A stretch of DNA of 64,000 nucleotides, taken from contig NC_079883.1 of the NCBI RefSeq assembly GCF_029227915.1, forward strand, positions 806,001-870,000, written 5' to 3'. This document shows positions 11,359 through 24,330 of this stretch, in pieces (the first letter of the stretch is position 1; each line of letters starts with the position of its first letter). The translations under genes were made by a program, and so were the position numbers. The DNA is from Hydractinia symbiolongicarpus. Taxonomy: Eukaryota > Cnidaria > Hydrozoa > Anthoathecata > Hydractiniidae. A model generated the notes under the pieces. It was not told where the DNA came from. It did not search any database and saw only the letters and a program-made list of their open reading frames with translations.

Positions 11359-13385
11359 GAACGATTTTTTAAATTATCTTTTCACCACTAAAACGCATGA
11401 GACTTGTAGTCTTTAAAAATGTTTTCATTTTTGATGAGACGCGGAATAAAAGAAGTTTAATCGCCGGCAAACGAAAACCCGCGATTTCCCGTAAATCCCG
11501 GTCTCCGCCCGTATAGTCAAAAGTATACAAAGAAAGTACCCTGCGAGTAAACTCATTTCCAGAACGATTTTTTAAATTATCTTTTCACCACTAAAACGCA
11601 CGAGACTTGTAGTTTTCAAAAATGTTTTCATTCTTGATGAGACGCTGAATAAAAGAAGTTTAATCGCCGGCAAACGAAAACCCGCGATTTCCCGTAAATC
11701 CCGGACTCGGCCCGTATAGTCAAAAGTATACAAAGAAAGTACCCTGCGAGTAAACTAATTTCAAGAACGATTTTTTAAATTATCTTTTCACCACTAAAAC
11801 GCACGAGACTTGTAGTTTTCAAAAATGTTTTCATTTTTGATAAGACGCTGAATAAAAGATGTTTAATCGCCGGCAAACCAAAACCCGCGATTTCCCGTAA
11901 ATCCTGGACTCGGCCCGTATAGTGAAAAGTATACAAAGAAAGTACCCAGGGAGTAAACTCATTTCCCGAACGATTTTTTAAATTATTTTTTCACCACTAA
12001 AACGCATGAGACTTGTAGTTTTCAAAAATGTTTTCATTTTTGATAAGACGCAGAATAAAAGATGTTAATCGCCGGCAAACGAAAACCCGCGATTTCCCGT
12101 AAATCCTGGACTCGGCCCGTATAGTCAAAAGTATACAAAGAAAGTACCCAGGGAGTAAACTCATTTCCCGAACGATTTTTTAAATTATTTTTTCACCACT
12201 AAAACGCATGAGACTTGTAGTTTTCAAAAATGTTTTCATTTTTGATAAGACGCAGAATAAAAGATGTTAATCGCCGGCAAACGAAAACCCGCGATTTCCC
12301 GTAAATCCCGGGCTTGGCCCGTATAGTCGAATGTATGCAAAGAAAGTACCCTGTGAGTAAACTCATTTCCCGAACGATTTTTTAAATTATTTTTTCACCA
12401 CTAAAACGCATGAGACTTGTAGTTTTCAAAAATGTTTTCATTTTTGATGAGACGCTGAATGAAAGAAGTTTAATCGCCGGCAAACGAAAACCCGTGACTT
12501 CTTGTAAATCCCGTGCTTGGCCCGTATAGTCAAAAGTATACAAAGAAAGTACCCTGCGAGTAAACTCATTTCAAGAACTATTTTTTAAATTATCTTTTCA
12601 CCACTAAAACGCACGAGACTTGTAGTTTTCAAAAATGTTTTCATTTTTGATGAGACGCTGAATAAAAGAAGTTTAATCGCCGGCAAACAAAAACCCGCGA
12701 ATTCCCGTAAATCCCGGACTCGGCCCGTATAGTCAAAAGTATACAAAAAAAATACCCAGGGAGTAAACTCATTTCCAGAACGATTTTTTAAATTACCTTT
12801 TCACCACTAAAACGCATGACACTTGTAGTTTTCAAAAATGTTTTCATTTTTGATGAGACGCTGAATAAAAGATGTTTAATCGCCGGCAAACGAAAACCCG
12901 CGATTTCCCGTAAATCCCGGGCTTGGCCCGTATAGTCGGATATAAACAAAGAAATTACCCTGTGAGTAAACTCATTTCCAGAACGATTTTTTAAATTATC
13001 TTTCCACCACTAAAACGCATGAGACTTGTAGTTTTCAAAAATGTTTTCATTTTTGATGAGACGCGAAATAAAAGAAGTTTAATCGCCGGCAAACGAAAAC
13101 CTGCGATTTCCCGTAAATCCCGGGCTTGGCCCGTATAGTCGAATGTATACAAAGAAAGTACCCTGTGAGTAAACTCATTTCCCGAACGATTTTTTAAATT
13201 ATTTTTTCACCACTAAAACGCATGAGACTTGTAGTTTTCAAAAATGTTTTCATTTCTGATGAGACGCTGAATGAAAGAAGTTTAATCGCCGGCAAACGAA
13301 AACCCGCGATTTCCCGTAAATCCCGTGCTTGGCCGTATAGTCGAGTATATACAAAGAAAGTACCCTGTGAGTAAACTCATTTCCA
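11359..13385 (+). repeat. 10-mer HOR copy 2, 2027 bp with two exchanged monomers
   Basis: Same length and frame as copy 1, but monomers 3 and 4 differ. C3 is a C3/E hybrid (gataagacgctg, aaaccaaaac, cctggactc), and E is an R/E hybrid (gcagaataaaagatgttaa then cctggactc). The unit keeps 2027 bp because a 202-bp C3 was replaced by 203 bp while a 203-bp E became 202 bp. N/C carries private changes (gtgacttcttg). Confidence 0.85.
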
Positions 13386-15816
13386 GAACGATTTTTTAAA
13401 TTATCTTTTCACCACTAAAACGCATGAGACTTGTAGTCTTCAAAAATGTTTTCATTTTTGATGAGACGCGGAATAAAAGAAGTTTAATCGCCGGCAAACG
13501 AAAACCCGCGATTTCCCGTAAATCCCGGTCTCCGCCCGTATAGTCAAAAGTATACAAAGAAAGTACCCTGCGAGTAAACTCATTTCCAGAACGATTTTTT
13601 AAATTATCTTTTCACCACTAAAACGCACGAGACTTGTAGTTTTCAAAAATGTTTTCATTCTTGATGAGACGCTGAATAAAAGAAGTTTAATGGCCGGCAA
13701 ACGAAAACCTGCGATTTCCCGTAAATCCCGGACTCGGCCCGTATAGTCAAAAGTATACAAAGAAAGTACCCTGCGAGTAAACTAATTTCAAGAACGATTT
13801 TTTAAATTATCTTTTCACCACTAAAACGCACGAGACTTGTAGTTTTCAAAAATGTTTTCATTTGTGATGAGACGCTGAATAAAAGAAGTTTAATGCCAGC
13901 AAACGAAAACCCGCGAATTCCCGTAAATCCCGCACTCGGCCCGTATAGTCAAAAGTATACAAAGAAGATACCCAGGGAGTAAACTCATTTCCAGAACGAT
14001 TTTTTAAATTATCTTTTCACCACTAAAACGCATGAGACTTGTAGTTTTCAAAAATGTTTTCATTTTTGATAAGACGCTGAATAAAAGATGTTTAATCGCC
14101 GGCAAACCAAAACCCGCGATTTCCCGTAAATCCTGGACTCGGCCCGTATAGTCAAAAGTATACAAAGAAAGTACCCAGGGAGTAAACTCATTTCCCGAAC
14201 GATTTTTTAAATTATTTTTTCACCACTAAAACGCATGAGACTTGTAGTTTTCAAAAATGTTTTCATTTTTGATAAGACGCAGAATAAAAGATGTTAATCG
14301 CCGGCAAACGAAAACCCGCGATTTCCCGTAAATCCCGGGCTTGGCCCGTATAGTCGAATGTATGCAAAGAAAGTACCCTGTGAGTAAACTCATTTCCAAA
14401 ACGATTTTTTAAATTATTTTTTCACCACTAAAACGCATGAGACTTGTAGTTTTCAAAAATGTTTTCATTTTTGATGAGACGCTGAATGAAAGAAGTTTAA
14501 TCGCCGGCAAACGAAAACCCGCGATTTCCCGTAAATCCCGTGCTTGGCCCGTATAGTCGAGTATATACAAAGAAAGTACCCTGTGAGTACACTCATTTCC
14601 AGAACGATTTTTTAAATTATCTTTTCACCACTAAAACGCATGAGACTTGTAGTCTTCAAAAATGTTTTCATTTTTGATTACACGCGGAATAAAAGAAGTT
14701 TAATCGCCGGCAAACGAAAACCCGCGATTTCCCGTAAATCCCGGACTCGGCCCGTACAGTCAAAAGTATACAAAGAAGATACCCAGGGAGTAAACTCATT
14801 TTCAGAACGATTTTTTTAATTATCTTTTCACCCTTAAAACGCACGAGACTTGTAGTTTTCGAAAATGTTTTCATTTTTGATGAGACGCTGAATAAAAGAA
14901 GTTTAATCGCCGGCAAACGAAAACCCGCGATTTCCCGTATATCCCGGACTCGGCCCGTATAGTCAAAAGTATACAAAGAAAGTACCCTGCGAGTAAACTC
15001 ATTTCAAGAACGATTTTTTAAATTATCTTTTCACCACTAAAACGCACGAGACTTGTAGTTTTCAAAAATGTTTTCATTTTTGATGAGACGCTGATTAAAA
15101 GAAGTTTAATCGCCGGCAAACGAAAACCCGCGAATTCCCGTAAATCCCGGACTCGGCCCGTATAGTCAAAAGTATACAAAGAAAGTACCCTGTGAGTAAA
15201 CTCATTTCCCGAACGATTTTTTAAATTATCTTTTCACCACTAAAACGCACGAGACTTGTAGTTTTCAAAAATGTTTTCATTTTTGATGAGACGCTGAATA
15301 AAAGAAGTTTAATGCCGGCAAACGAAAACCCGCGAATTCCCGTAAATCCCGCACTCGGCCCGTATAGTCAAAAGTATACAAAGAAGATACCCAGGGAGTA
15401 AACTCATTTCCAGAACGATTTTTTAAATTATCTTTTCACCACTAAAACGCATGAGACTTGTAGTTTTCAAAAATGTTTTCATTTTTGATAAGACGCTGAA
15501 TAAAAGATGTTTAATCGCCGGCAAACCAAAACCCGCGATTTCCCGTAAATCCTGGACTCGGCCCGTATAGTCAAAAGTATACAAAGAAAGTACCCAGGGA
15601 GTAAACTCATTTCCCGAACGATTTTTTAAATTATTTTTTCACCACTAAAACGCATGAGACTTGTAGTTTTCAAAAATGTTTTCATTTTTGATAAGACGCA
15701 GAATAAAAGATGTTAATCGCCGGCAAACGAAAACCCGCGATTTCCCGTAAATCCCGTGCTTGGCCGTATAGTCGAGTATATACAAAGAAAGTACCCTGTG
15801 AGTAAACTCATTTCCA
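13386..15816 (+). repeat. Extended unit K C C3 E R N K C C2 C3 E R/N (12 monomers)
   Basis: Starts as a third 10-mer copy (K C C3 E R N), then turns into a segment matching 7.9-8.7 kb: K with gattacacgcgg, C with the T7 tract, and C2 with gattaaaag. The second of these also has the shared rare tatatcccgg. C3, E and an R/N hybrid follow, the last ending in ttggccgtatag. The length is 2431 bp, that is 12 x 203 minus five class-specific bases. Confidence 0.75.
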
Positions 15817-18046
15817 GAACGATTTTTTAAATTATCTTTTCACCACTAAAACGCATGAGACTTGTAGTCTTCAAAAATGTTTTCATTTTTGATGAGACGT
15901 GGAATAAAAGAAGTTTAATCGCCGGCAAACGAAAACCCGCGATTTCCCGTAAATCCCGGTCTCCGCCCGTATAGTCAAAAGTATACAAAGAAAGTACCCT
16001 GCGAGTAAACTCATTTCCAGGACGATTTTTTAAATTATCTTTTCACCACTAAAACGCACGAGACTTGTAGTTTTCAAAAATGTTTTCATTTTTGATGAGA
16101 CGCTGAATAAAAGAAGTTTAATCGCCGGCAAACGAAAACCCGCGATTTCCCGTAAATCCCGGACTCGGCCCGTATAGTCAAAAGTATACAAAGAAAGTAC
16201 CCTGCGAGTAAACTAATTTCAAGAACGATTTTTTAAATTATCTTTTCACCACTAAAACGCACGAGACTTGTAGTTTTCAAAAATGTTTTCATTTTTGATG
16301 AGACGCTGAATAAAAGAAGTTTAATGCCGGCAAACGAAAACCCGCGAATTCCCGTAAATCCCGCACTCGGCCCGTATAGTCAAAAGTATACAAAGAAGAT
16401 ACCCAGGGAGTAAACTCATTTCCAGAACGATTTTTTAAATTATCTTTTCACCACTAAAACGCATGAGACTTGTAGTTTTCAAAAATGTTTTCATTTTTGA
16501 TAAGACGCAGAATAAAAGATGTTAATCGCCGGCAAACGAAAACCCGCGATTTCCCGTAAATCCCGGGCTTGGCCCGTATAGTCGAATGTATGCAAAGAAA
16601 GTACCCTGTGAGTAAACTCATTTCCCGAACGATTTTTTAAATTATTTTTTCACCACTAAAACGCATGAGACTTGTAGTTTTCAAAAATGTTTTCATTTTT
16701 GATGAGACGCTGAATGAAAGAAGTTTAATCGCCGGCAAACGAAAACCCGCGACTTCCCGTAAATCCCGTGCTTGGCCCGTATAGTCAAAAGTATACAAAG
16801 AAAGTACTCTGCGAGTAAACTCATTTCAAGAACTATTTTTTAAATTATCTTTTCACCACTAAAACGCACGAGACTTGTAGTTTTCAAAAATGTTTTCATT
16901 TTTGATGAGACGCTGAATAAAAGAAGTTTAATCGCCGGCAAACAAAAACCCGCGAATTCCCGTAAATCCCGGACTCGGCCCGTATAGTCAAAAGTATACA
17001 AAGAAAATACCCAGGGAGTAAACTCATTTCCAGAACGATTTTTTAAATTACCTTTTCACCACTAAAAGGCATGACACTTGTAGTTTTCAAAAATGTTTTC
17101 ATTTTTGATGAAACGCTGAATAAAAGATGTTTAATCGCCGGCAAACGAAAACCCACGATTTCCCGTAAATCCCGGGCTTGGCCCGTATAGTCGGATATAA
17201 ACAAAGAAATTACCCTGTGAGTAAACTCATTTCCAGAACGATTTTTTAAATTATCTTTCCACCACTAAAACGCATGAGACTTGTAGTTTTCAAAAATGTT
17301 TTCATTTTTGATGAGACGCGAAATAAAAGAAGTTTAATCGCCGGCAAACGAAAACCTGCGATTTCCCGTAAATCCCGGGCTTGGCCCGTATAGTCAAAAG
17401 TATACAAAGAAAATACCCAGGGAGTAAACTCATTTCCAGAACGATTTTTTAAATTATCTTTTCACCACTAAAACGCATGACACTTGTAGTTTTCAAAAAT
17501 GTTTTCATTTTTGATGAGACGCTGAATAAAAGATGTTTAATCGCCGGCAAACGAAAACCCGCGATTTCCCGTAAATCCCGGGCTTGGCCCGTATAGTCGG
17601 ATATAAACAAAGAAATTACCCTGTGAGTAAACTCATTTCCAGAACGATTTTTTAAATTATCTTTCCACCACTAAAACGCATGAGACTTGTAGTTTTTAAA
17701 AATGTTTTCATTTTTGATGAGACGCGAAATAAAAGAAGTTTAATCGCCGGCAAACGAAAACCTGCGATTTCCCGTAAATCCCGGGCTTGGCCCGTATAGT
17801 CGAATGTATACAAAGAAAGTACCCTGTGAGTAAACTCATTTCCCGAACGATTTTTTAAATTATTTTTTCACCACTAAAACGCATGAGACTTGTAGTTTTC
17901 AAAAATGTTTTCATTTTTGATGAGACGCTGAATGAAAGAAGTTTAATCGCCGGCAAACGAAAACCCGCGATTTCCCGTAAATCCCGTGCTTGGCCGTATA
18001 GTCGAGTATATACAAAGAAAGTACCCTGTGAGTAAACTCATTTCCA
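15817..18046 (+). repeat. 11-mer HOR copy 1 (K C C3 R N/C C2 H I H I N), 2230 bp
   Basis: K with gacgtgg starts at 15817 and again at 18047. The order adds a second H-I pair to the end of the 10-mer and drops E, so R carries a C3-like front. The first I has the C2 tail (caaaagtatac, aaatacccaggg) rather than its own, marking the point where the H-I pair was duplicated. The offset is 11 x 203 minus three bases. Confidence 0.85.
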
Positions 18047-19668
18047 GAACGATTTTTTAAATTATCTTTTCACCACTAAAACGCATGAGACTTGTAGTCT
18101 TCAAAAATGTTTTCATTTTTGATGAGACGTGGAATAAAAGAAGTTTAATCGCCGGCAAACGAAAACCCGCGATTTCCCGTAAATCCCGGTCTCCGCCCGT
18201 ATAGTCAAAAGTATACAAAGAAAGTACCCTGCGAGTAAACTCATTTCCAGGACGATTTTTTAAATTATCTTTTCACCACTAAAACGCACGAGACTTGTAG
18301 TTTTCAAAAATGTTTTCATTTTTGATGAGACGCTGAATAAAAGAAGTTTAATCGCCGGCAAACGAAAACCCGCGATTTCCCGTAAATCCCGGACTCGGCC
18401 CGTATAGTCAAAAGTATACAAAGAAAGTACCCTGCGAGTAAACTAATTTCAAGAACGATTTTTTAAATTATCTTTTCACCACTAAAACGCACGAGACTTG
18501 TAGTTTTCAAAAATGTTTTCATTTTTGATGAGACGCTGAATAAAAGAAGTTTAATGCCGGCAAACGAAAACCCGCGAATTCCCGTAAATCCCGCACTCGG
18601 CCCGTATAGTCAAAAGTATACAAAGAAGATACCCAGGGAGTAAACTCATTTCCAGAACGATTTTTTAAATTATCTTTTCACCACTAAAACGCATGAGACT
18701 TGTAGTTTTCAAAAATGTTTTCATTTTTGATAAGACGCAGAATAAAAGATGTTAATCGCCGGCAAACGAAAACCCGCGATTTCCCGTAAATCCCGGGCTT
18801 GGCCCGTATAGTCGAATGTATGCAAAGAAAGTACCCTGTGAGTAAACTCATTTCCCGAACGATTTTTTAAATTATTTTTTCACCACTAAAACGCATGAGA
18901 CTTGTAGTTTTCAAAAATGTTTTCATTTTTGATGAGACGCTGAATGAAAGAAGTTTAATCGCCGGCAAACGAAAACCCGCGACTTCCCGTAAATCCCGTG
19001 CTTGGCCCGTATAGTCAAAAGTATACAAAGAAAGTACTCTGCGAGTAAACTCATTTCAAGAACTATTTTTTAAATTATCTTTTCACCACTAAAACGCACG
19101 AGACTTGTAGTTTTCAAAAATGTTTTCATTTTTGATGAGACGCTGAATAAAAGAAGTTTAATCGCCGGCAAACAAAAACCCGCGAATTCCCGTAAATCCC
19201 GGACTCGGCCCGTATAGTCAAAAGTATACAAAGAAAATACCCAGGGAGTAAACTCATTTCCAGAACGATTTTTTAAATTACCTTTTCACCACTAAAAGGC
19301 ATGACACTTGTAGTTTTCAAAAATGTTTTCATTTTTGATGAAACGCTGAATAAAAGATGTTTAATCGCCGGCAAACGAAAACCCACGATTTCCCGTAAAT
19401 CCCGGGCTTGGCCCGTATAGTCGGATATAAACAAAGAAATTACCCTGTGAGTAAACTCATTTCCAGAACGATTTTTTAAATTATCTTTCCACCACTAAAA
19501 CGCATGAGACTTGTAGTTTTCAAAAATGTTTTCATTTTTGATGAGACGCGAAATAAAAGAAGTTTAATCGCCGGCAAACGAAAACCTGCGATTTCCCGTA
19601 AATCCCGGGCTTGGCCCGTATAGTCGAATGTATACAAAGAAAGTACCCTGTGAGTAAACTCATTTCCC
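18047..19668 (+). repeat. 11-mer HOR copy 2, first 8 monomers
   Basis: K C C3 R N/C C2 H I match 15817-17440 almost base for base, including the rare ccaggacg, actaaaaggc and gatgaaacg. The match stops near 19620 at the tail of I, which here keeps its own gaatgtatac and cctgtgag. The near identity indicates a recent duplication. Confidence 0.85.
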
Positions 19669-21493
19669 GAACGATTTTTTAAATTATCTTTTCACCACTA
19701 AAACGCACGAGACTTGTAGTTTTCAAAAATGTTTTCATTTTTGATGAGACGCTGAATAAAAGAAGTTTAATGCCGGCAAACGAAAACCCGCGAATTCCCG
19801 TAAATCCCGCACTCGGCCCGTATAGTCAAAAGTATACAAAGAAGATACCCAGGGAGTAAACTCATTTCCAGAACGATTTTTTAAATTATCTTTTCACCAC
19901 TAAAACGCATGAGACTTGTAGTTTTCAAAAATGTTTTCATTTTTGATAAGACGCTGAATAAAAGATGTTTAATCGCCGGCAAACCAAAACCCGCGATTTC
20001 CCGTAAATCCTGGACTCGGCCCGTATAGTCAAAAGTATACAAAGAAAGTACCCAGGGAGTAAACTCATTTCCCGAACGATTTTTTAAATTATTTTTTCAC
20101 CACTAAAACGCATGAGACTTGTAGTTTTCAAAAATGTTTTCATTTTTGATAAGACGCAGAATAAAAGATGTTAATCGCCGGCAAACGAAAACCCGCGATT
20201 TCCCGTAAATCCCGGGCTTGGCCCGTATAGTCGAATGTATGCAAAGAAAGTACCCTGTGAGTAAACTCATTTCCCAAACGATTTTTTAAATTATTTTTTC
20301 ACCACTAAAACGCATGAGACTTGTAGTTTTCAAAAATGTTTTCATTTTTGATGAGACGCTGAATGAAAGAAGTTTAATCGCCAGCAAACGAAAACCCGCG
20401 ATTTCCCGTAAATCCCGTGCTTGGCCCGTATAGTCGAGCATATACAAAGAAAGTACCCTGTGAGTACACTCATTTCCAGAACGATTTTTTAAATTATCTT
20501 TTCACCACTAAAACGCATGAGACTTGTAGTCTTCAAAAATGTTTTCATTTTTGATTAGACGTGGAATAAAAGAAGTTTAATCGCCGGCAAACGAAAACCC
20601 GCGATTTCCCGTAAATCCCGGACTCGGCCCGTATAGTCAAAAGTATACAAAGAAGATACCCAGGGAGTAAACTCATTTCCCGAACGATTTTTTAAATTAT
20701 TTTTTCACCACTAAAACGTATGAGACTCGTAGTTTTCAAAAATGTTTTCATTTTTGATGAGACGCTGAATAAAAGAAGTTTAATTGCCGGCAAACGAAAA
20801 CCCGCGATTTCCCGTAAATCCCGGACTCGGCCCGTATAGTCAAAAGTATACAAAGAAAGTACCCTGCGAGTAAACTCATTTTCAGAACGATTTTTTAAAT
20901 TGTCTTTTCACCACTAAAACGCACGAGACTTGTAGTTTTCAAAAATGTTTTCATTCTTGATGAGACGCTGAATAAAAGAAGTTTAATCGCCGGTAAACGA
21001 AAACCCGCGATTTCCCGTAAATCCCGGACTCGGCCCGTATAGTCAAAAGTATACAAAGAAAGTACCCAGGGAGTAAACTCATTTCCCGAACGATTTTTTA
21101 ATTTTTTTTTTCACCACTAAAACACATGAGACTTGTAGTTTTCAGGAATGTTTTCATTTTTGATGAGACGCGTAATGAAAGAAGTTTAATCGCCGGCAAA
21201 CGAAAACCCGCGATTTTCCGTAAATCCCGGGCTTGGCCCGTATATTCGTATGTATACAAAGAAAGTACCCTGTGAGTAAACTCATTTCCCGAACGATTTT
21301 TTAAATTATTTTTTCACCACTAAAACGCATGAGACTTGTAGTTTTCAAAAAGGTTTTCATTTTTGATGAGACGCTGAATAAAAGAATTTTAATCGCCGGC
21401 AAACGAAAACCCGCAATTTCCCGTAAATTCCGTGCTTGGCTCGTATAGTCGAGTATATACAAAGAAAGTACCCTGCGAGTAAACCCATTTCCA
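19669..21493 (+). repeat. Transition segment C3 E R N K Y C Q G (9 monomers)
   Basis: It joins the middle-left classes (C3, E with aaaccaaaac) to the left-block order N K Y C Q G. K carries gattagacgtgg, Y has cgtatgagactcg at about 20717, Q has caggaatg with gacgcgtaatg near 21170, and G has aaaaaggtttt near 21348. This is one of the clearest places to see N-K-Y-C-Q in line. Confidence 0.7.
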
Positions 21494-23520
21494 GAACGAT
21501 TTTTTAAATTATCTTTTCACCACTAAAACGCACGAGACTTGTAGTTTTCAAAAATGTTTTCATTTTTAATGGGACGCTGAATAAAAGAAGTTTAATCGCC
21601 GGCAAACGAAAACCCGCGAATTCCCGTAAATCCCGAACTCGGCCCGTATAGTCAAAAGTATACAAAGAAAATACCCAGGGAGTAAACTCATTTCCAGAAC
21701 GATTTTTTAAATTTTCTTTTCACCACTAAAACGCATGAGACTTGTAGTTTTCAAAAATGTTTTCATTTTTGATAAGACGCTGAATAAAAGATGTTTAATC
21801 GCCGGCAAACGAAAACCCGCGATTTCCCGTAAATCCTGGACTCGGCCCGTATAGTCAAAAGTATACAAAGAAAGTACCCAGGGAGTAAACGCATTGCCCG
21901 AACGATTTTTTAAATTATTTTTTCACCACTAAAACGCATGAGACTTGTAGTTTTCAAAAATGTTTTCATTTTTGATAAGACGCAGAATAAAAGATGTTAA
22001 TCGCCGGCAAACGAAAACCCGCGATTTCCCGTAAATCCCGGGATTGGCCCGTATAGTCGAGTATATACAAAGAAAGTACCCTGTGAGTACACTCATTTCC
22101 AGAACGATTTTTTAAATTATCTTTTCACCACTAAAACGCATGAGACTTGTAGTCTTCAAAAATGTTTTCATTTTTGATGAGACGCGGAATAAAAGAAGTT
22201 TAATCGCCGGCAAACGAAAACCCGCGATTTCCCGTAAATCCCGGACTCGGCCCGTATAGTCAAAAGTATACAAAGAAGATACCCAGGGAGTAAACTCATT
22301 TCCAGAACGATTTTTTAAATTATCTTTTCACCACTAAAACGCATGAGACTTGTAGTTTTCAAAAATGTTTTCTTTTTTGATAAGACGTTGGATAAAAGAT
22401 GTTTAATCGCCGGAAAACGAAAACCCGCGATTTCCCGTAAATCCCGGGCTTGGCCCGTATATTCGTATGTATACAAAGAAAGTACCCTGTGAGTAAACTC
22501 ATTTCCCGAACGATTTTTTAAATTATTTTTTCACCACTAAAACGCATGAGACTTGTAGTTTTCAAAAATGTTTTCATTTTTGATAAGACGCAGAATAAAA
22601 GATGTTAATCGCCGGCAAACGAAAACCTGCGATTTCCCGTAAATCCCGGGCTTGGCCCGTATAGTCGAATGTATACAAAAAAAGTACCCTGTGAGTAAAC
22701 TCATTTCCCGAACGATTTTTTAAATTATTTTTTCACAACTAAAACGCATGAGACTTGTAGTTTTCAAAAATGTTTTCATTTTTAATGGGACGCTGAATAA
22801 AAGAAGTTTAATCGCCGGCAAACGAAAACCCGCGAATTCCCGTAAATCCCGAACTCGGCCCGTATAGTCAAAAGTATACAAAGAAAATACCCAGGGAGTA
22901 AACTCATTTCCAGAACGATTTTTTAAATTTTCTTTTCACCACTAAAACGCATGAGACTTGTAGTTTTCAAAAATGTTTTCATTTTTGATAAGACGCTGAA
23001 TAAAAGATGTTTAATCGCCGGCAAACGAAAACCCGCGATTTCCCGTAAATCCTGGACTCGGCCCGTATAGTCAAAAGTATACAAAGAAAGTACCCAGTGA
23101 GTAAACGCATTGCCCGAACGATTTTTTAAATTATTTTTTCACCACTAAAACGCATGAGTCTTGTAGTTTTCAAAAATGTTTTCATTTTTGATAAGACGCA
23201 GAATAAAAGATGTTAATCGCCGGCAAACGAAAACCCGCGATTTCCCGTAAATCCCGGGATTGGCCCGTATAGTCGAGTATATACAAAGAAAGTACCCTGT
23301 GAGTACACTCATTTCCAGAACGATTTTTTAAATTATCTTTTCACCACTAAAACGCATGAGACTTGTAGTCTTCAAAAATGTTTTCATTTTTGATGAGACG
23401 CGGAATAAAAGAAGTTTAATCGCCGGCAAACGAAAACCCGCGATTTCCCGTAAATCCCGGACTCGGCCCGTATAGTCAAAAGTATACAAAGAAGATACCC
23501 AGGGAGTAAACTCATTTCCA
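21494..23520 (+). repeat. 6-mer tandem duplication around A E R K, offset 1216 bp
   Basis: A, E, R, K at 21494, 21697, 21900 and 22102 recur at 22710, 22913, 23116 and 23318. Shared private changes confirm the pairing: attttcttttcacc in E, gcattgcccg before R, and an R with a gggattgg N-type tail. Copy 1 (21494-22709) has two further monomers, an E-like one with gacgttgg and an R. Copy 2 (22710-23520) is followed directly by N. Confidence 0.8.
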
Positions 23521-24330
23521 GAACGATTTTTTAAATTATCTTTTCACCACTAAAACGCATGAGACTTGTAGTTTTCAAAAATGTTTTCATTTTTGATGAG
23601 ACGCTGAATGAAAGAAGTTTAATCGCCGGAAAACGAAAACCCGCGATTTCCCGTAAATCCCGTGCTTGGCCGTATAGTCGAGTATATACAAAGAAAGTAC
23701 CCTGTGAGTAAACTCATTTCCAGAACGATTTTTTAAATTATCTTTTCACCACTAAAACGCATGAGACTTGTAGTCTTCAAAAATGTTTTCATTTTTGATG
23801 AGACGCGGAATAAAAGAAGTTTAATCGCCGGCAAACTAAAACTTGCGATTTCCCGTAAATCCCGGTCTCCGCCCGTATAGTCAAAAATATACAAAGAAAG
23901 TACCCTGCGAATAAACTCATTTCCAGAACGATTTTTTAAATTATCTTTTCACCACTAAAACGCACGAGACTTGTAGTTTTCAAAAATGTTTTCATTTTTG
24001 ATGAGACGCTGAATAAAAGAAGTTTAATCGCCGGCAAACGAAAACCCGCGATTTCCCGTAAATCCCGGACTCGGCCCGTATAGTCAAAAGTATACAAAGA
24101 AAGTACCCTGCGAGTAAACTAATTTCAAGAACGATTTTTTAAATTATCTTTTCACCACTAAAACGCACGAGACTTGTAGTTTTCAAAAATGTTTTCATTT
24201 TTGATGAGACGCTGAATAAAAGAAGTTTAATGCCGGCAAACGAAAACCCGCGAAGTCCCGTAAATCCCGCACTCGGCCCGTATAGTCAAAAGTATACAAA
24301 GAAAATACCCAGGGAGTAAACTCATTTCCA
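23521..24330 (+). repeat. N K C C3 segment, last C3 and ttggccgtatag monomers
   Basis: N (202 bp, ttggccgtatag), K with ggtctccgcccg, C and C3 (aatgccggc, gcgaagtcccg). These resemble the 10-mer unit of 9-13 kb. They are the last N of the ttggccgtatag type and the last C3 in the window. To the right the classes change. Confidence 0.7.
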
